Below, piece by piece: positions 44,441-53,595 of a stretch of 64,000 nt of DNA (its first letter is position 1; each line of letters opens with the position of its first letter). Made by a program: the position numbers and the translations under genes. The notes under the pieces are model-generated. The model was not told the origin of the DNA and searched no databases. It saw nothing but the letters and a program-made list of their open reading frames with translations. Source of the stretch: Shewanella psychropiezotolerans (GTDB lineage Bacteria > Pseudomonadota > Gammaproteobacteria > Enterobacterales > Shewanellaceae); NCBI RefSeq assembly GCF_007197555.1, contig NZ_CP041614.1, positions 2,596,001-2,660,000 of the forward strand, read 5' to 3'.

Positions 44441-45136
44441 TTATTCTTTAACTGAGTATGGGTCGTTTAATCGGTCAGAGTTCCAACTATATTCAGCTAA
44501 ACGTTCTATTCGGTTAGCTTCATCTAACCCTCGTAATTGGCTAATAAAGTATAAGGCGGCATCAGTTCCAGCAGATACACCTGATGACGTTAAGAATTTC
44601 CCATCATCTACCCATCGAGATTTTGAATGCCATTTAACTTTATTTGAAATGCTAGTTACCCACCTATAAGCCATTTTATTGGTGGTAGCATTCAAGCCGT
44701 CCAAGATGCCAGCTTTAGCTAGCAATACTGAGCCTGTGCATATCGAGAAGACCTTGGTTGATACCTCTGTTTGGCTTTTAAGCCAATCCAATAGGATAAC
44801 GTTATCAATTTCTTTACGAGTGCCTAGACCACCAGGAATTATCAGTAGGTCGCATTCAGTAATAACTAAAGGAAGATTCGTTAAAACTCTCGGTCCTTGA
44901 TAAGAAGGAACAATATCAGTAGCGCCAATTAACTTTATTTCAACGTCTTTCATATGACCGAGCATTTCAATTGGTCCATGCAAATCCAATGTCTCATAAT
45001 CATCGAAGACTAGAGCTAGTATTTTGAACTTACTCTCCGAGAAAGGTTTAACTTCATTAGCGATAAAGTTAGTAGCGAAAGCTTTAGTTGAAATTACTGT
45101 GGCTATTGCTGCTGTTAAAAATGTTCTTCGTTTCAT
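44441..45136 (-). CDS. Exported DJ-1/PfpI (GATase1-like) family protein
   Basis: The 231-aa protein begins with KRRTFLTAAIATVISTKAFA, a twin-arginine (Tat-like) signal. The mature part is a DJ-1/PfpI fold: FDDYETLDLHGPIEML, LLIIPGG, and the nucleophile elbow FSICTGSVLL with Cys at about residue 133, the pattern seen in AraC-type GATase1 and isonitrile-hydratase-like proteins. There is no DNA-binding domain. Function unknown. I use the ATG at 45136; the frame also opens at a TTG three codons earlier. Confidence 0.82.
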   Translation of the reverse strand: MKRRTFLTAAIATVISTKAFATNFIANEVKPFSESKFKILALVFDDYETLDLHGPIEMLGHMKDVEIKLIGATDIVPSYQGPRVLTNLPLVITECDLLIIPGGLGTRKEIDNVILLDWLKSQTEVSTKVFSICTGSVLLAKAGILDGLNATTNKMAYRWVTSISNKVKWHSKSRWVDDGKFLTSSGVSAGTDAALYFISQLRGLDEANRIERLAEYSWNSDRLNDPYSVKE

Positions 45137-45187
45137 AACACTCAACCAAAAATGGCTCTAAAAACTGTTAGAACCGTAGTTTAAAAA

Positions 45188-45412
45188 CTAGAAATAATAA
45201 GAAAATGCGACTTCGAATAAATTGTCATTATCGACTAAATAAATATGATTACCAATGTGAGTAATATTGGCATTAGTTTCGAGTTTAAGCATGCGAAATT
45301 TTCATCCACCGTTATCGGTGACTTCCCATGAGCCAAATAAATTATCTTGATAACCTTTGACATCAAACTCAATATCATTTGCGCCATAAATTCCCCTTTC
45401 GGAATAAGTGAT
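45188..45412 (-). pseudogene. Relic of a beta-barrel-like protein C-terminus
   Basis: On the minus strand one frame reads as about 70 residues of coding-like sequence (including YGANDIEFDVKGYQDNLFGS and GNHIYLVDNDNLFEVAFSYYF-type ending), with a terminal Phe typical of outer membrane barrels, but it is broken by an in-frame TGA after DNGG and has no start. It looks like the decayed 3' end of an outer membrane protein gene. Confidence 0.55.
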
Positions 45413-45591
45413 TAAGTTAAGTTTTTAACTTAGACCTATTCTATAAAACGGGTCGTAGGCGTAAACAAGTGTTTTCAATGAAAGTGAGATTATTTAAGGC
45501 TTTACCATTGGGTTTAACTTGATTTTATTTTATGTATATAGAATAGCAACCGCTCTTTAACTAGGCATTTGATTCGATTGTTGTGAATGCT

Positions 45592-45619
45592 AGAAAGGGA
45601 GCCATCAGGCTCCCTTTCT
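45592..45619. terminator. Terminator hairpin of a lost porin gene
   Basis: AGAAAGGGAGCC pairs perfectly with GGCTCCCTTTCT around ATCA. It lies just beyond the porin tail at 45641, so it is probably that gene's old terminator. Confidence 0.8.
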
Positions 45620-45640
45620 TAAATTTATTAATGATTTAAC

Positions 45641-45676
45641 TTAGAAGTATGCACGAACACCGATGTCTGGCACGCC
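45641..45676 (-). pseudogene. Porin C-terminal tail truncated by an insertion sequence
   Basis: On the minus strand the last codons read VPDIGVRAYF and stop, the typical ending of an OmpA/porin-type barrel. The sequence then runs into transposase coding sequence on the other strand, so the gene has been cut off by the IS630 element. Confidence 0.6.
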
Positions 45677-46090
45677 TAGAGAAAAATGTACAAAAGCGGA
45701 TCCGTCTTTTAGCCTTGGCCCACTTCTGTGGAGGACATAATCGCTCTGAGATAACCAATATACTTAAGGTGAGCCGTACCAGTGTAAATAAGTGGGTGAG
45801 TGACTTCCTGGAGCAAGGCTTGGTTGGGCTTGAGCACAAAACACCGCCAGGCCGATCTCCCGCCTTGAGCGCTGCTCAATCTAGGCAACTTTCAACATTT
45901 ATTGAGGAACTTAGTCTCTCCGAAACAGGCGGGAGGTTATCTGGTCATGACATTAATGAATATTTTTTTAAGCATTTTGGCATAGTAAGGATCTAGATGA
46001 TGATTTTGATAATCTGACGATGATCAAACTCCCTCCCTATTCACCAGAACTCAATCCGATTGAACAAGTGTAGCGACATCATTGGATTTT
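45670..46090 (+). pseudogene. Degraded IS630 family transposase
   Basis: A frame open from 45649 to 45996 encodes the N-terminal helix-turn-helix part (RLLALAHFCGGHNRSEI, KVSRTSVNKWVSDFL, KTPPGRSPALS). After a break, a second piece near 46019-46073 encodes the third DDE motif (PYSPELNPIEQV), where a TGG Trp codon has become TAG. Most of the catalytic core is missing, so the element cannot move itself. A full IS630 transposase is about 340 aa. The ATG at 45649 lies in the porin relic and is not the native start. Confidence 0.85.
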
Positions 46091-46307
46091 AGGCTGCTTT
46101 GAATCAAGTCAGGACAGATAAGTTTACCAAGACTATCAAACTCGGTGAGACGATGAATAAAGGTACGCACCAAAGTTTCAGAGAGCTCCATAAAAAAACC
46201 AGTGCAAACAATAGTCTGTACTGGATTTTGAAGCCTTTTAAAGATCGGTCAATCGATCATATTTTTCTTAACTGATCGGCATTATTCTGCAGGGAGTAAT
46301 TAGATTC

Positions 46308-46997
46308 TTAGAATCTGTAACCGACGGTGAACATTACAGTGCTGAAATCTTTGTTAGCAACTTCACTATTAGCAAACTTCTTGCTGTCTTGAACACCATT
46401 GAAAGTGCCTTGAGCAGAGTTCTTCATGTCTCTGGTACCGTTCTGCCAAGTGTAATGAAGGTTGAAGTTTAGGCCGTTGTTCATGTAGTAACCTACACCA
46501 ACCATAGGGGCGTATTCGTAGTTACTTTCGCTCGTGAAGTTAACGCTATTTATGTCTCTGCCAATGCCGCCATCGGTATCAATTACCATAGAAGAGCTCA
46601 TGCCAGCCTTTTGCTTGAACTTTGAAAGCTCTACACCAGCTTTAACTGCAAGATGACCTGAACCCATATCAAACTGATAACCAACGTATAGAGCGTGAGC
46701 ATTGAATTTATCGTTGCTATATACACTTGCTGAATAATCTTTATCAGCAAATGGGACTGGATTTAGCTCATCTTCGCTATGACTAATGCTAAAATCATTG
46801 CTGTTACCAGTGTAGGTATAACCGAAAAGGAAGTCGCCGTAACCAGCTTCTAGACCGATAGCAGAATTAACGCCGCCCGCTTTGCTATGTGATGCACCAA
46901 TCATAGGATTGATGGTGAACTCGCTTGCGTTAGCTGTAGCGATTGAAGATATAGCAACGATTGAAGTTAAGGCACATGCCAATAATACTTTTTTCAT
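46308..46997 (-). CDS. Outer membrane beta-barrel protein (opacity-type)
   Basis: The 229-aa protein has a signal peptide (cleavage after TANA, residue 24), alternating amphipathic strands (INPMIGASHSK, LGLEAGYGDFLFGYTY and so on), and the C-terminal Phe in VMFTVGYRF needed for barrel assembly. The size suggests eight strands. It resembles OmpW/OprF-N-terminal or opacity-like small porins, but I cannot name the subfamily. It lies next to the IS630 relic. Confidence 0.8.
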   Translation of the reverse strand: MKKVLLACALTSIVAISSIATANASEFTINPMIGASHSKAGGVNSAIGLEAGYGDFLFGYTYTGNSNDFSISHSEDELNPVPFADKDYSASVYSNDKFNAHALYVGYQFDMGSGHLAVKAGVELSKFKQKAGMSSSMVIDTDGGIGRDINSVNFTSESNYEYAPMVGVGYYMNNGLNFNLHYTWQNGTRDMKNSAQGTFNGVQDSKKFANSEVANKDFSTVMFTVGYRF

Positions 46998-47534
46998 AAT
47001 GTTCTCTTGTGTCTCTCTGAGTGTAAAATTGCTTGTTAATATCGCTAATCGGGCAGCGAGAACGCCATAATATTGGGTATATCTTTACTAGACACCACTA
47101 AGATTACTGGTAAGTCAGGGGTGATAAATTGAATGTGATGATATAGATAGGAGGGTTGCCGTCCTTGGCAGTCAGAGAGCCTTGTCATGCGAGAACATGT
47201 TTACAAGAGTCGATAATACTTTATACAGGCACTTATAATTAAGCCACACATGCGCCCTTAGTGATGCAAGTAAAAATGCCATCCGCTATAGATTAATGCC
47301 ACTCGGATAAGCATTATTGCTTATATTTAAGTGGATAGCGGCTAGGTATATAGAGCACTGAACGTGGATACGTTTGGTGCTTTCTTTTATCTGGAAGGAT
47401 AAAGTGTTTTATATCGGCTCGCATTTGCTTCGGTTTCCTTTGCTATCGCTGTCATTTTTAAGCGAATGAGATTGTAAGTCATAGGACTCACTTTCTTCAA
47501 CAGACTCATAAACTAACTAGCTCTTGCGCAAACA
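46998..47534. other. Gap without a recognised gene
   Basis: This is the promoter region of the outer membrane protein gene, followed by about 450 bases in which I see no gene, repeat or strong hairpin. Confidence 0.35.
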
Positions 47535-47567
47535 TAAAAAATCCCCACCAGAATACTGGTAGGGATT
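47535..47567 (-). terminator. Terminator of the lipoprotein gene
   Basis: AATCCCCACCAG pairs with CTGGTAGGGATT with one mismatch around AATA; on the minus strand a run of Ts follows. Confidence 0.8.
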
Positions 47568-47648
47568 ATTAATCATCTGCAAGATTGTTCAAGTGTTCTT
47601 AAACGATCTACATTGATCGCTAGATTGGCCTTTATTCTGTTCAGATGC

Positions 47649-48095
47649 TTAGTTGGTGTTGTTTTCGCCGACAATAACTACCTTTCCAGTACTCTCATCA
47701 AGATAAGCGCCAATTGGTTGTAAGGTTTGTTCATCATGTTGGATCGTGAATTCATAGCAAGTTCGAGACTCCCAAACTCCAGAGCGGTTTTTACCTTCTC
47801 CAGCGTATGAGTTTTTAATTTTAAGTATCTCATCAGCAACCAAACGTAATGGTTGTTCATCGGTGTCACTAAACAAACCTGATGTTTGATAACACACAAG
47901 CATCTTTTCAGTATTGCTGGATTGTGCTGGCGGTACTAGGTATTGATTGCCGTCTTTAGCGTTATAGATAGCATCACCTACGGCGAGCAAGTTATAGTCC
48001 ATCATTAGTCCACCTGCTTTAGCCATATTAATGATCGTGCATCCGCTTACTGATACTAATGAAGCTACTAATGAAGCTACGATTACTTTTCTCAT
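47649..48095 (-). CDS. Predicted lipoprotein of unknown function
   Basis: The 148-aa protein has a lipobox (VSGC, acylated Cys19). The mature part of about 130 residues has two cysteines (LVCYQT and RTCYEF) likely to pair, and is probably beta-rich. No family recognised. It lies 56 bases after the serine hydrolase gene on the same strand, with a terminator downstream, so the two may form an operon. Confidence 0.7.
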   Translation of the reverse strand: MRKVIVASLVASLVSVSGCTIINMAKAGGLMMDYNLLAVGDAIYNAKDGNQYLVPPAQSSNTEKMLVCYQTSGLFSDTDEQPLRLVADEILKIKNSYAGEGKNRSGVWESRTCYEFTIQHDEQTLQPIGAYLDESTGKVVIVGENNTN

Positions 48096-48151
48096 AATGT
48101 CCTGTCTTTTGTATAAAAATTAAAGGACTCGAAAGAGTCCCTTTTGATTAC

Positions 48152-49429
48152 TTACTTAGCGTTAACTGCATCTAATAAGATCGGTATGGTACTTAAGAAT
48201 GTCAAAGCAACTGTTCGTTTAGCTTGCATTTCATCTTGTGCGCCGTTGAAGTGTAAAACTGTTCCAGTAGATGGCTCTCCAATTGTTAGTTGACCGTGAA
48301 TGCCTACAAAAGCTAAGAATTTATGACCTTTAATATCAAAAGTTCTGATTTGGTCTTTATACCAACGGTTAGGAGCAAGTTTAGATTCAGAGCCTTTAGA
48401 CCATGCTGAACGGACGTCTTTGTTGCCAGCTAGTAAACTTTCAACAAACGCTTTAGGTACGATTTGATCGCCATTGCGGTTTTTGCCATCATTAACTAAT
48501 ACATCCATCATTAAAGCTACATCTCTTGGTGTAGCATTCAAACCACCAGAACCAACAGCTTCACCATTTGAGTTTGATTGGATTTTTGCATTACTTGAAA
48601 AACCTACTTTCTTCCAAAGTCGATTTTCCATTGCTTCTGCTAATGGCTTGCCAGTAACTTTAGCAATGATCATACCGAGCATTTCAGTGTTAGTGCATTG
48701 GTAGTCATACATTTCGCCAGTATCGAAGTCAGTACGCTTGCCAACTAGTTCGCCGAAATCTAAAATTGATTTAAGTTCTGGATACTTATTTTGACCATTC
48801 CACTCTTGGACATTGGTCATACGGTCATCCCACATCTTGCCTTTAGCAAAGACTATTTTGATACCTGAACGCATATCAGCAACTTCTTGGACAGTTGCTT
48901 TAGAGAAAGAAGGGGATGATGTTAACTCTGGTAAATAGTCAGTGATTGAGTTTTCCATTTTCACTTTACCTTCAGCAACTAGAGTTTGTAGCGTCATAGA
49001 AGTAAATGATTTGGTGATTGACATCATAAGGTGCGTAGAATATTTGCTCATCCCATTCCAGTAATACTCATCGACTAGTTTCCCGTCTTTAAGAATAACT
49101 AAAGCTTCTTGGTTTAAACGATCACGGATGAGGATATCCATTGCTATTGGACCATCAATATCATGGCCGTAGATGCGACTAAGATCTAGACCTGAGGCTT
49201 TGCCCATGTCGTGTATGAATGCGCCATTTTCCATTTCTACATAGCTTGTGAAGCGATAAGCATTTTGCATGGTAAGTTTAGCATTTTTACCTGAATCCCA
49301 ATTTTCTTGAGTAACACCATATTGGCCTGCGAGGTCGATAAACTCTTGGTCTGGAGTGTGCAGCGTTGTAGCTTGCGCAACAAAAGAAGTTACGAGTAAA
49401 ACTGATAAAGCGATAATTAACTTTTTCAT
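48152..49429 (-). CDS. Exported serine hydrolase of the beta-lactamase (class C-like) family
   Basis: The 425-aa protein has a signal peptide (MKKLIIALSVLLVTSFVAQA). The catalytic SxxK motif is SITK, the tyrosine motif is in YDYQCTNTEMLG and the C-terminal part has HGQLTIGEP. The order and spacing match NylB-like (6-aminohexanoate-dimer hydrolase-type) esterases and amidases more than true beta-lactamases. The start at 49429 is chosen over 49456 because GAGGG lies just upstream and the signal peptide then begins at once. The substrate is unknown. Confidence 0.88.
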   Translation of the reverse strand: MKKLIIALSVLLVTSFVAQATTLHTPDQEFIDLAGQYGVTQENWDSGKNAKLTMQNAYRFTSYVEMENGAFIHDMGKASGLDLSRIYGHDIDGPIAMDILIRDRLNQEALVILKDGKLVDEYYWNGMSKYSTHLMMSITKSFTSMTLQTLVAEGKVKMENSITDYLPELTSSPSFSKATVQEVADMRSGIKIVFAKGKMWDDRMTNVQEWNGQNKYPELKSILDFGELVGKRTDFDTGEMYDYQCTNTEMLGMIIAKVTGKPLAEAMENRLWKKVGFSSNAKIQSNSNGEAVGSGGLNATPRDVALMMDVLVNDGKNRNGDQIVPKAFVESLLAGNKDVRSAWSKGSESKLAPNRWYKDQIRTFDIKGHKFLAFVGIHGQLTIGEPSTGTVLHFNGAQDEMQAKRTVALTFLSTIPILLDAVNAK

Positions 49430-49843
49430 AAACCCTCTATTTTTAATGGCTTGCATAGATTGGGTGAGTTGAAACCTAGCCAGGATCAGTTTGTACGTTT
49501 AATTCACGCATTTCACATCTGGCCGTTTGTGATATTGATGCGTATCAATGAGATCATTGTTTCATTTCGTTCATAACTAGACATCAAAAGTGGGATTAGT
49601 ATTAGGTAGATATAAGAAAGGCCATCATCAGATGGCCTTGTATGCGTCGGGAAGACTTTTAGTTGATAAGCTTTGGGGGGACTGAAGTTCTTTCATCGGA
49701 ATTTACCACTCTGTAATGTCTTCCATTTCATCTGCTCTCGAATTTGTATCCCATTCGAAAACACTGTGAGTGAATGCATCTCCAGTTAGAGATTAGGTGT
49801 TGACTAGTACAACGATTAGTTTTGTCATTGTGTTTTCATTTGA
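49430..49843. other. Gap with a hairpin
   Basis: This is the promoter region of the serine hydrolase and the 3' region of the PAP2 gene. A hairpin at 49618-49639 (AAGGCCATC with GATGGCCTT) may be the PAP2 gene's terminator, though it is 200 bases after the stop. Confidence 0.45.
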
Positions 49844-50395
49844 TTAAAACCTATAACTCACGATAACGCCGTGGGCGTCTTTACCCATCATGGCTGGTGC
49901 AATGATTAGATCAGGATTTTCATATACTGAAGTAACGAAATAGCTCACCGTGTATGCAATTGCTGCTCCCATGAGGACATCAGTTTCCCAGTGCTTGCTA
50001 GCATCAACTCTAGATGCACCTACGGCTGTAGCAGCTATATAAGCAGGTAACCCATACTTTAGACCGTATCTATGGTGTAAAAATGCTGCTCCACTGAAAG
50101 CACTCGAAGTATGACCACTCGGGAAACTGTTGAAATCACTACAGTTAGGACGTTGTACTTTTATAGTGTGTTTCAGGGTATGGGTGATACCTTGTGTGTA
50201 AGCCCATCCCTTACTTAGTTGCCACATTCCATCCGTGTCATCTTTTGACCAAGCAATAAACAGTGCCGTTAATGGGATAGCTATTTGACCAATATCGCCA
50301 TAAGTCTCGAACGATTCACTATGGGCATTTGCGTTAGTTGCGACCAATAGTGGTAACGCTATGATTAAACTTTTAGATAACATCACTTTGTCCAT
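49844..50395 (-). CDS. Exported PAP2 family phosphatase
   Basis: The 183-aa protein has a signal peptide (cleavage after NANA, residue 24). The three PAP2 motifs are intact: KHTIKVQRP, FPSGHTS, and SRVDASKHWETD with its His and Asp. The terminal YRF suggests a possible outer membrane location. PAP2 enzymes remove phosphate from lipids or lipid-linked substrates in the periplasm. Two possible starts exist four codons apart. The gene stands alone at the edge of the accessory patchwork. Confidence 0.88.
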   Translation of the reverse strand: MDKVMLSKSLIIALPLLVATNANAHSESFETYGDIGQIAIPLTALFIAWSKDDTDGMWQLSKGWAYTQGITHTLKHTIKVQRPNCSDFNSFPSGHTSSAFSGAAFLHHRYGLKYGLPAYIAATAVGASRVDASKHWETDVLMGAAIAYTVSYFVTSVYENPDLIIAPAMMGKDAHGVIVSYRF

Positions 50396-50608
50396 TAGTA
50401 AAAGGCGAGTAGGTTATAAACTGTTCTGTTTTTGTTGTGAGAATAAATGTATGTATTTTCATGTGGTAATGTCGTGTTCTTTGCTCTGTGTTGGGGATTG
50501 TATTGAAGAAAGGATTACTAGGCTTTAAGGGGGGGCGGGGTGATTGCTAGTGACAAAAGGCTCTCCTATAAATAGCAAAGCCTTTTCAATTTATAATTTT
50601 CATGGCTT

Positions 50609-50716
50609 TTAACGATCGTAGTTCAGACGCTCCCATGCTTTATGAGCAGCTTTTTTAACTTCACTTGATAATCTTCTTCGATTTCGAAAGTTTGGGTGCT
50701 CTATAATGTTTTGAGA
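50609..50716 (-). pseudogene. Possible relic of a small gene 3' end
   Basis: A minus-strand frame of about 35 codons ends in coding-like sequence (SSEVKKAAHKAWERLNYDR then stop), but a stop lies just upstream and no start is present. It looks like the decayed tail of a gene I cannot name. Confidence 0.3.
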
Positions 50717-50754
50717 ATTTCAAAACTCTTACCTGATGCCATTTTCAGCGCTTA

Positions 50755-50835
50755 TTATTGAGGAAATCAGCTGTCTTTATGGCCGACGTACATCAAGCAC
50801 TCTTTCGGCACTTAAATCCTCACCGCGGCGAGTCC
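50755..50835 (-). pseudogene. Decayed partial copy of the NagD-like HAD gene
   Basis: About 75 bases match the region 42850-42925 of the intact HAD gene at most positions with one indel (for example both contain GAGGAAATC and ATGGCCGA). On the minus strand the frame keeps VPKEC for VPEEC but has stops. It is a relic of a second HAD gene copy. Confidence 0.65.
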
Positions 50836-51007
50836 CCCTGTGTCAGGGTTGTTAAATTTTTATTAGTGTTAACTAGATAGGCATCAAAAAATCTGAGACT
50901 GCATAGTGTGGTTGCGAGGAGGTAAGCTGGTGGTTTTAGATTTAAACATCCCTGTTTAAATCTAATGATCACGTGAGAGCTACAAGAGTGCACCCAGGAC
51001 CGGTCGC

Positions 51008-52384
51008 TTAAAGAATCATGCTCAGCACGGCGACTATGATGAAGGCAATTGTGCCCAAGAGAGTTTCCATCACAGTCCAGGTTTTCAGGGTGGTTTTCTC
51101 ATCCATTTCCAATAGTCTTGATACCAGCCAGAATCCAGAGTCATTGAAATGTGACAATACGGTCGCACCGCCTGCGATAGCGATAACGATGAAACACAGA
51201 TCCAGCTCAGACAGACCTGAGGTAGCCGCAACGACGGGGGCGATCAATGCCGCTGTTGTGGTCAGGGCTACCGTGGCGGAACCTTGAGCGACACGAAGAC
51301 AAGTGGCGATAACGAAGGCTGCCAGAATCACAGGCATGCCAGTATCTGAGAGGACACCAGCCAGTGCATCACCAATACCGCTCGCACGAAGCACGCCACC
51401 GAACATACCGCCTGCACCTGTCACCAGAATAACCGCACAGATAGGGGCTAATGAATCACCGCAGAGTTTTTCTAGTTTCGCCATGCCGAAATCTTTAGCG
51501 AAGATGGCTAGGCAGACTAACAGGGTGATCATTAGGGCTATCGGGGTTTTGCCTAACATCCTCAAAATCTCAACCCAAGGTGATGAGCTGTCGAGTATGC
51601 CAGCTACAGCGAGTGTATTTAGACCGGTATCCATGAATATCAGCGCGAGTGGTAACAGCAAGATACTTATAACTGTCGAGAATTTTGGCAGTCTTGACTC
51701 ATCTATGATGGTGTCTGTGTTAAAGAAGGCTTTAGAGAGAGGAATATTAAACTTCTTGCCCGCATATTGGCCAAACAGATAAGCGCCGATATACCAGGTA
51801 GGTATTGCCACCGAAATACCTACAAATAACAGCAAGCCGATGTTAGCGCCTAATAAGTCTGCTGCGGCGACTGGTCCCGGATGAGGGGGGACGAAACCAT
51901 GCATGACGGCAAATGCACCCGCTGAAGGCAGGGCATATTTAAGCGGTGAACCACCAAAACGAGCGGCGACACTCAAGATGATGGGCATCATCACAATGAG
52001 GCCTGCATCGAAGAAGATGGGAAAGCCGAAAAGCAAGGATGCGATACCTAAAGCTAGTGGCGCATTTTTTTCACCAAAACGTCCAACCAGCTTATCGGCC
52101 AATACCTTAGCCCCGCCAGTTACTTCCAATATTTTGCCTATCATGGCGCCGAGGCCAACGAGCAAGGCAACAGATGCCAAGGTGCCACCAAAACCACTCA
52201 TCATAGTAGGTACCACGTCTTGAGATGGTACCCCTGTGACGATTGCGGTAGCGAAGCTCACTAAGGTGAGAGAAACAAAAGCATGGATTTTTAATTTAAT
52301 GATTAAGATGAGCAATGCAGCGATAGCGAGCACCGCGACACTAAGTAGAAATGTTGGATCTGCTGTTTGAGCCATCAGGTTCAT
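51008..52384 (-). CDS. gntT: Gluconate permease (GntP family)
   Basis: The 458-aa inner-membrane protein has 12 or more hydrophobic segments and the GntP/GntT family segments AVMHGFVPPHPGPVAAADLLGAN and SGFWLVSRLLEMDEKTTLKTWTVMET, expected for a gluconate:H+ symporter. It is divergent from gntK with a palindromic GntR-type operator in the 164-bp gap. The frame starts with MNLMAQTADPT, as is usual for the family, after an AGG-containing ribosome binding site. Confidence 0.93.
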   Translation of the reverse strand: MNLMAQTADPTFLLSVAVLAIAALLILIIKLKIHAFVSLTLVSFATAIVTGVPSQDVVPTMMSGFGGTLASVALLVGLGAMIGKILEVTGGAKVLADKLVGRFGEKNAPLALGIASLLFGFPIFFDAGLIVMMPIILSVAARFGGSPLKYALPSAGAFAVMHGFVPPHPGPVAAADLLGANIGLLLFVGISVAIPTWYIGAYLFGQYAGKKFNIPLSKAFFNTDTIIDESRLPKFSTVISILLLPLALIFMDTGLNTLAVAGILDSSSPWVEILRMLGKTPIALMITLLVCLAIFAKDFGMAKLEKLCGDSLAPICAVILVTGAGGMFGGVLRASGIGDALAGVLSDTGMPVILAAFVIATCLRVAQGSATVALTTTAALIAPVVAATSGLSELDLCFIVIAIAGGATVLSHFNDSGFWLVSRLLEMDEKTTLKTWTVMETLLGTIAFIIVAVLSMIL

Positions 52385-52444
52385 AATGATACCTATCTCA
52401 TGTAAGGGGTAAGTTTGTTTGTGTTTTAGTTCACAAATCTCTTG

Positions 52445-52470
52445 GTTACGGGTAACATGTTACCCGTAAC
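52445..52470. promoter_or_regulatory. Double palindromic GntR operator
   Basis: The 26-bp perfect palindrome has halves GTTACGGGTAACA and TGTTACCCGTAAC. Each half contains the GntR recognition sequence (GTTACCCGTAAC-like, as known for E. coli GntR), so it reads as two overlapping sites. It lies between gntT and gntK and would control both. Confidence 0.85.
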
Positions 52471-52548
52471 ACTTCTTGTGTAAAGTACTATTTTTAATCT
52501 GAATAGCAAAAATGTCATCTGAGTCACTCTGAAGGTAGAGGAAGTTAT

Positions 52549-53085
52549 ATGCTTGGTAAAAGTATTATCGTTATGGGTGTTTGTGGTTGCGGAAAAAGCA
52601 CAGTGGGAAGTCAACTTGCCGAGATGATAGGCGCAAAGTTTATTGATGGTGACGATCTGCATCCCAAGGCAAATATCATCAAGATGGCAAAGGGTAAGCC
52701 GTTAAATGATCAAGATAGAGGCCCCTGGCTGGAAAGGATCAGGGATGCGGCTTACAGCATAGAAACCAAGAACGAAACCGGGATAATAGTCTGCTCTGCA
52801 TTGAAGAAAAGTTATCGCGATCTCATTCGTGATGGCAATAAAAATGTGTACTTTGTGCATTTATACGGTGATATGGCGTTGATCTTAGATCGAATGCGCC
52901 AGCGAAAGGGACATTTCATGAAAGAGAGTATGGTTAAAAGTCAGTTCAACACATTAGAAGATCCGCAGTTAGAATCGAAAGTGATGGTGGTAAATATTGA
53001 TGGCTCCCAAGAAGAGGTTATCAGTCGCTCAATGATAGCGCTGAAACAAGCGGGGCTGATTAGCTCACTTTCAGTTAAGCTCTGA
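52549..53085 (+). CDS. gntK: Gluconokinase
   Basis: The 178-aa cytosolic enzyme phosphorylates gluconate to 6-phosphogluconate with ATP. The P-loop is at residues 10-18 (GVCGCGKST), FIDGDDLHPKANIIKMAKGKP-like binding sequence follows, then DRGPWL and ICSALKKSYRD, as in GntK/IdnK kinases. The length agrees with the family (about 175 aa). An AGAGGAAG ribosome binding site precedes the ATG. It pairs with divergent gntT for uptake and activation of gluconate. Confidence 0.95.
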   Translation: MLGKSIIVMGVCGCGKSTVGSQLAEMIGAKFIDGDDLHPKANIIKMAKGKPLNDQDRGPWLERIRDAAYSIETKNETGIIVCSALKKSYRDLIRDGNKNVYFVHLYGDMALILDRMRQRKGHFMKESMVKSQFNTLEDPQLESKVMVVNIDGSQEEVISRSMIALKQAGLISSLSVKL

Positions 53086-53595
53086 GTTATGACCGTTTTT
53101 TTGTTGCCGAAGGACACAGTCGGGTTCGCACCTGATTATCTGTTTCTTCAACTTGTTCGATTGTTGGTAATCATTTGATTTGTAAGTGTAAAATCATTGA
53201 GTTATAAGTTGTTAAATCCTAAATTATTAAATCTACAGATTGTAAGTATGGACAATTATGCCGAGATAAGTTGCGAGTAACCCTAGGTCTCGGCAATGTG
53301 CCTTAAACACGAAACTTACTGCAAACTAAAAATGCCGCGCGTAACGAATCCCCTTACACGTTTTGTTAGTAATATGATCTTGCGTTAAGTCCGAATGATA
53401 GGTAATACAACCGCTTTTAGCTGCTATGAGCCTCATCAATAAGCATTTGATGAGTCGGGGATAATGCCTTGGTGGAGTCGACGTCCATAAATGACACCTG
53501 TTGTACCACGCCCACGGCACTGCCAATTAGGCATTTGGAGGGGCTTGTCTTTGATGCTGAACGACACAGCCCATTGAAGATGACTTATTCTTAAC
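53086..53595. other. Gap with possible relics
   Basis: There is no intact gene. On the minus strand near 53420-53530 a frame of about 35 codons (with QQVSFMDVDSTKALSPTHQ) looks like coding sequence but is broken by stops; its origin is unknown. Four copies of CTTAA stand in tandem near 53593-53612, inside the 3' end of the next gene. Confidence 0.35.

Noticed and set aside
45636..45839. Minus-strand 67-codon frame across the IS630 relic
   Set aside because: It is antisense to transposase sequence and in a different frame from the porin tail.
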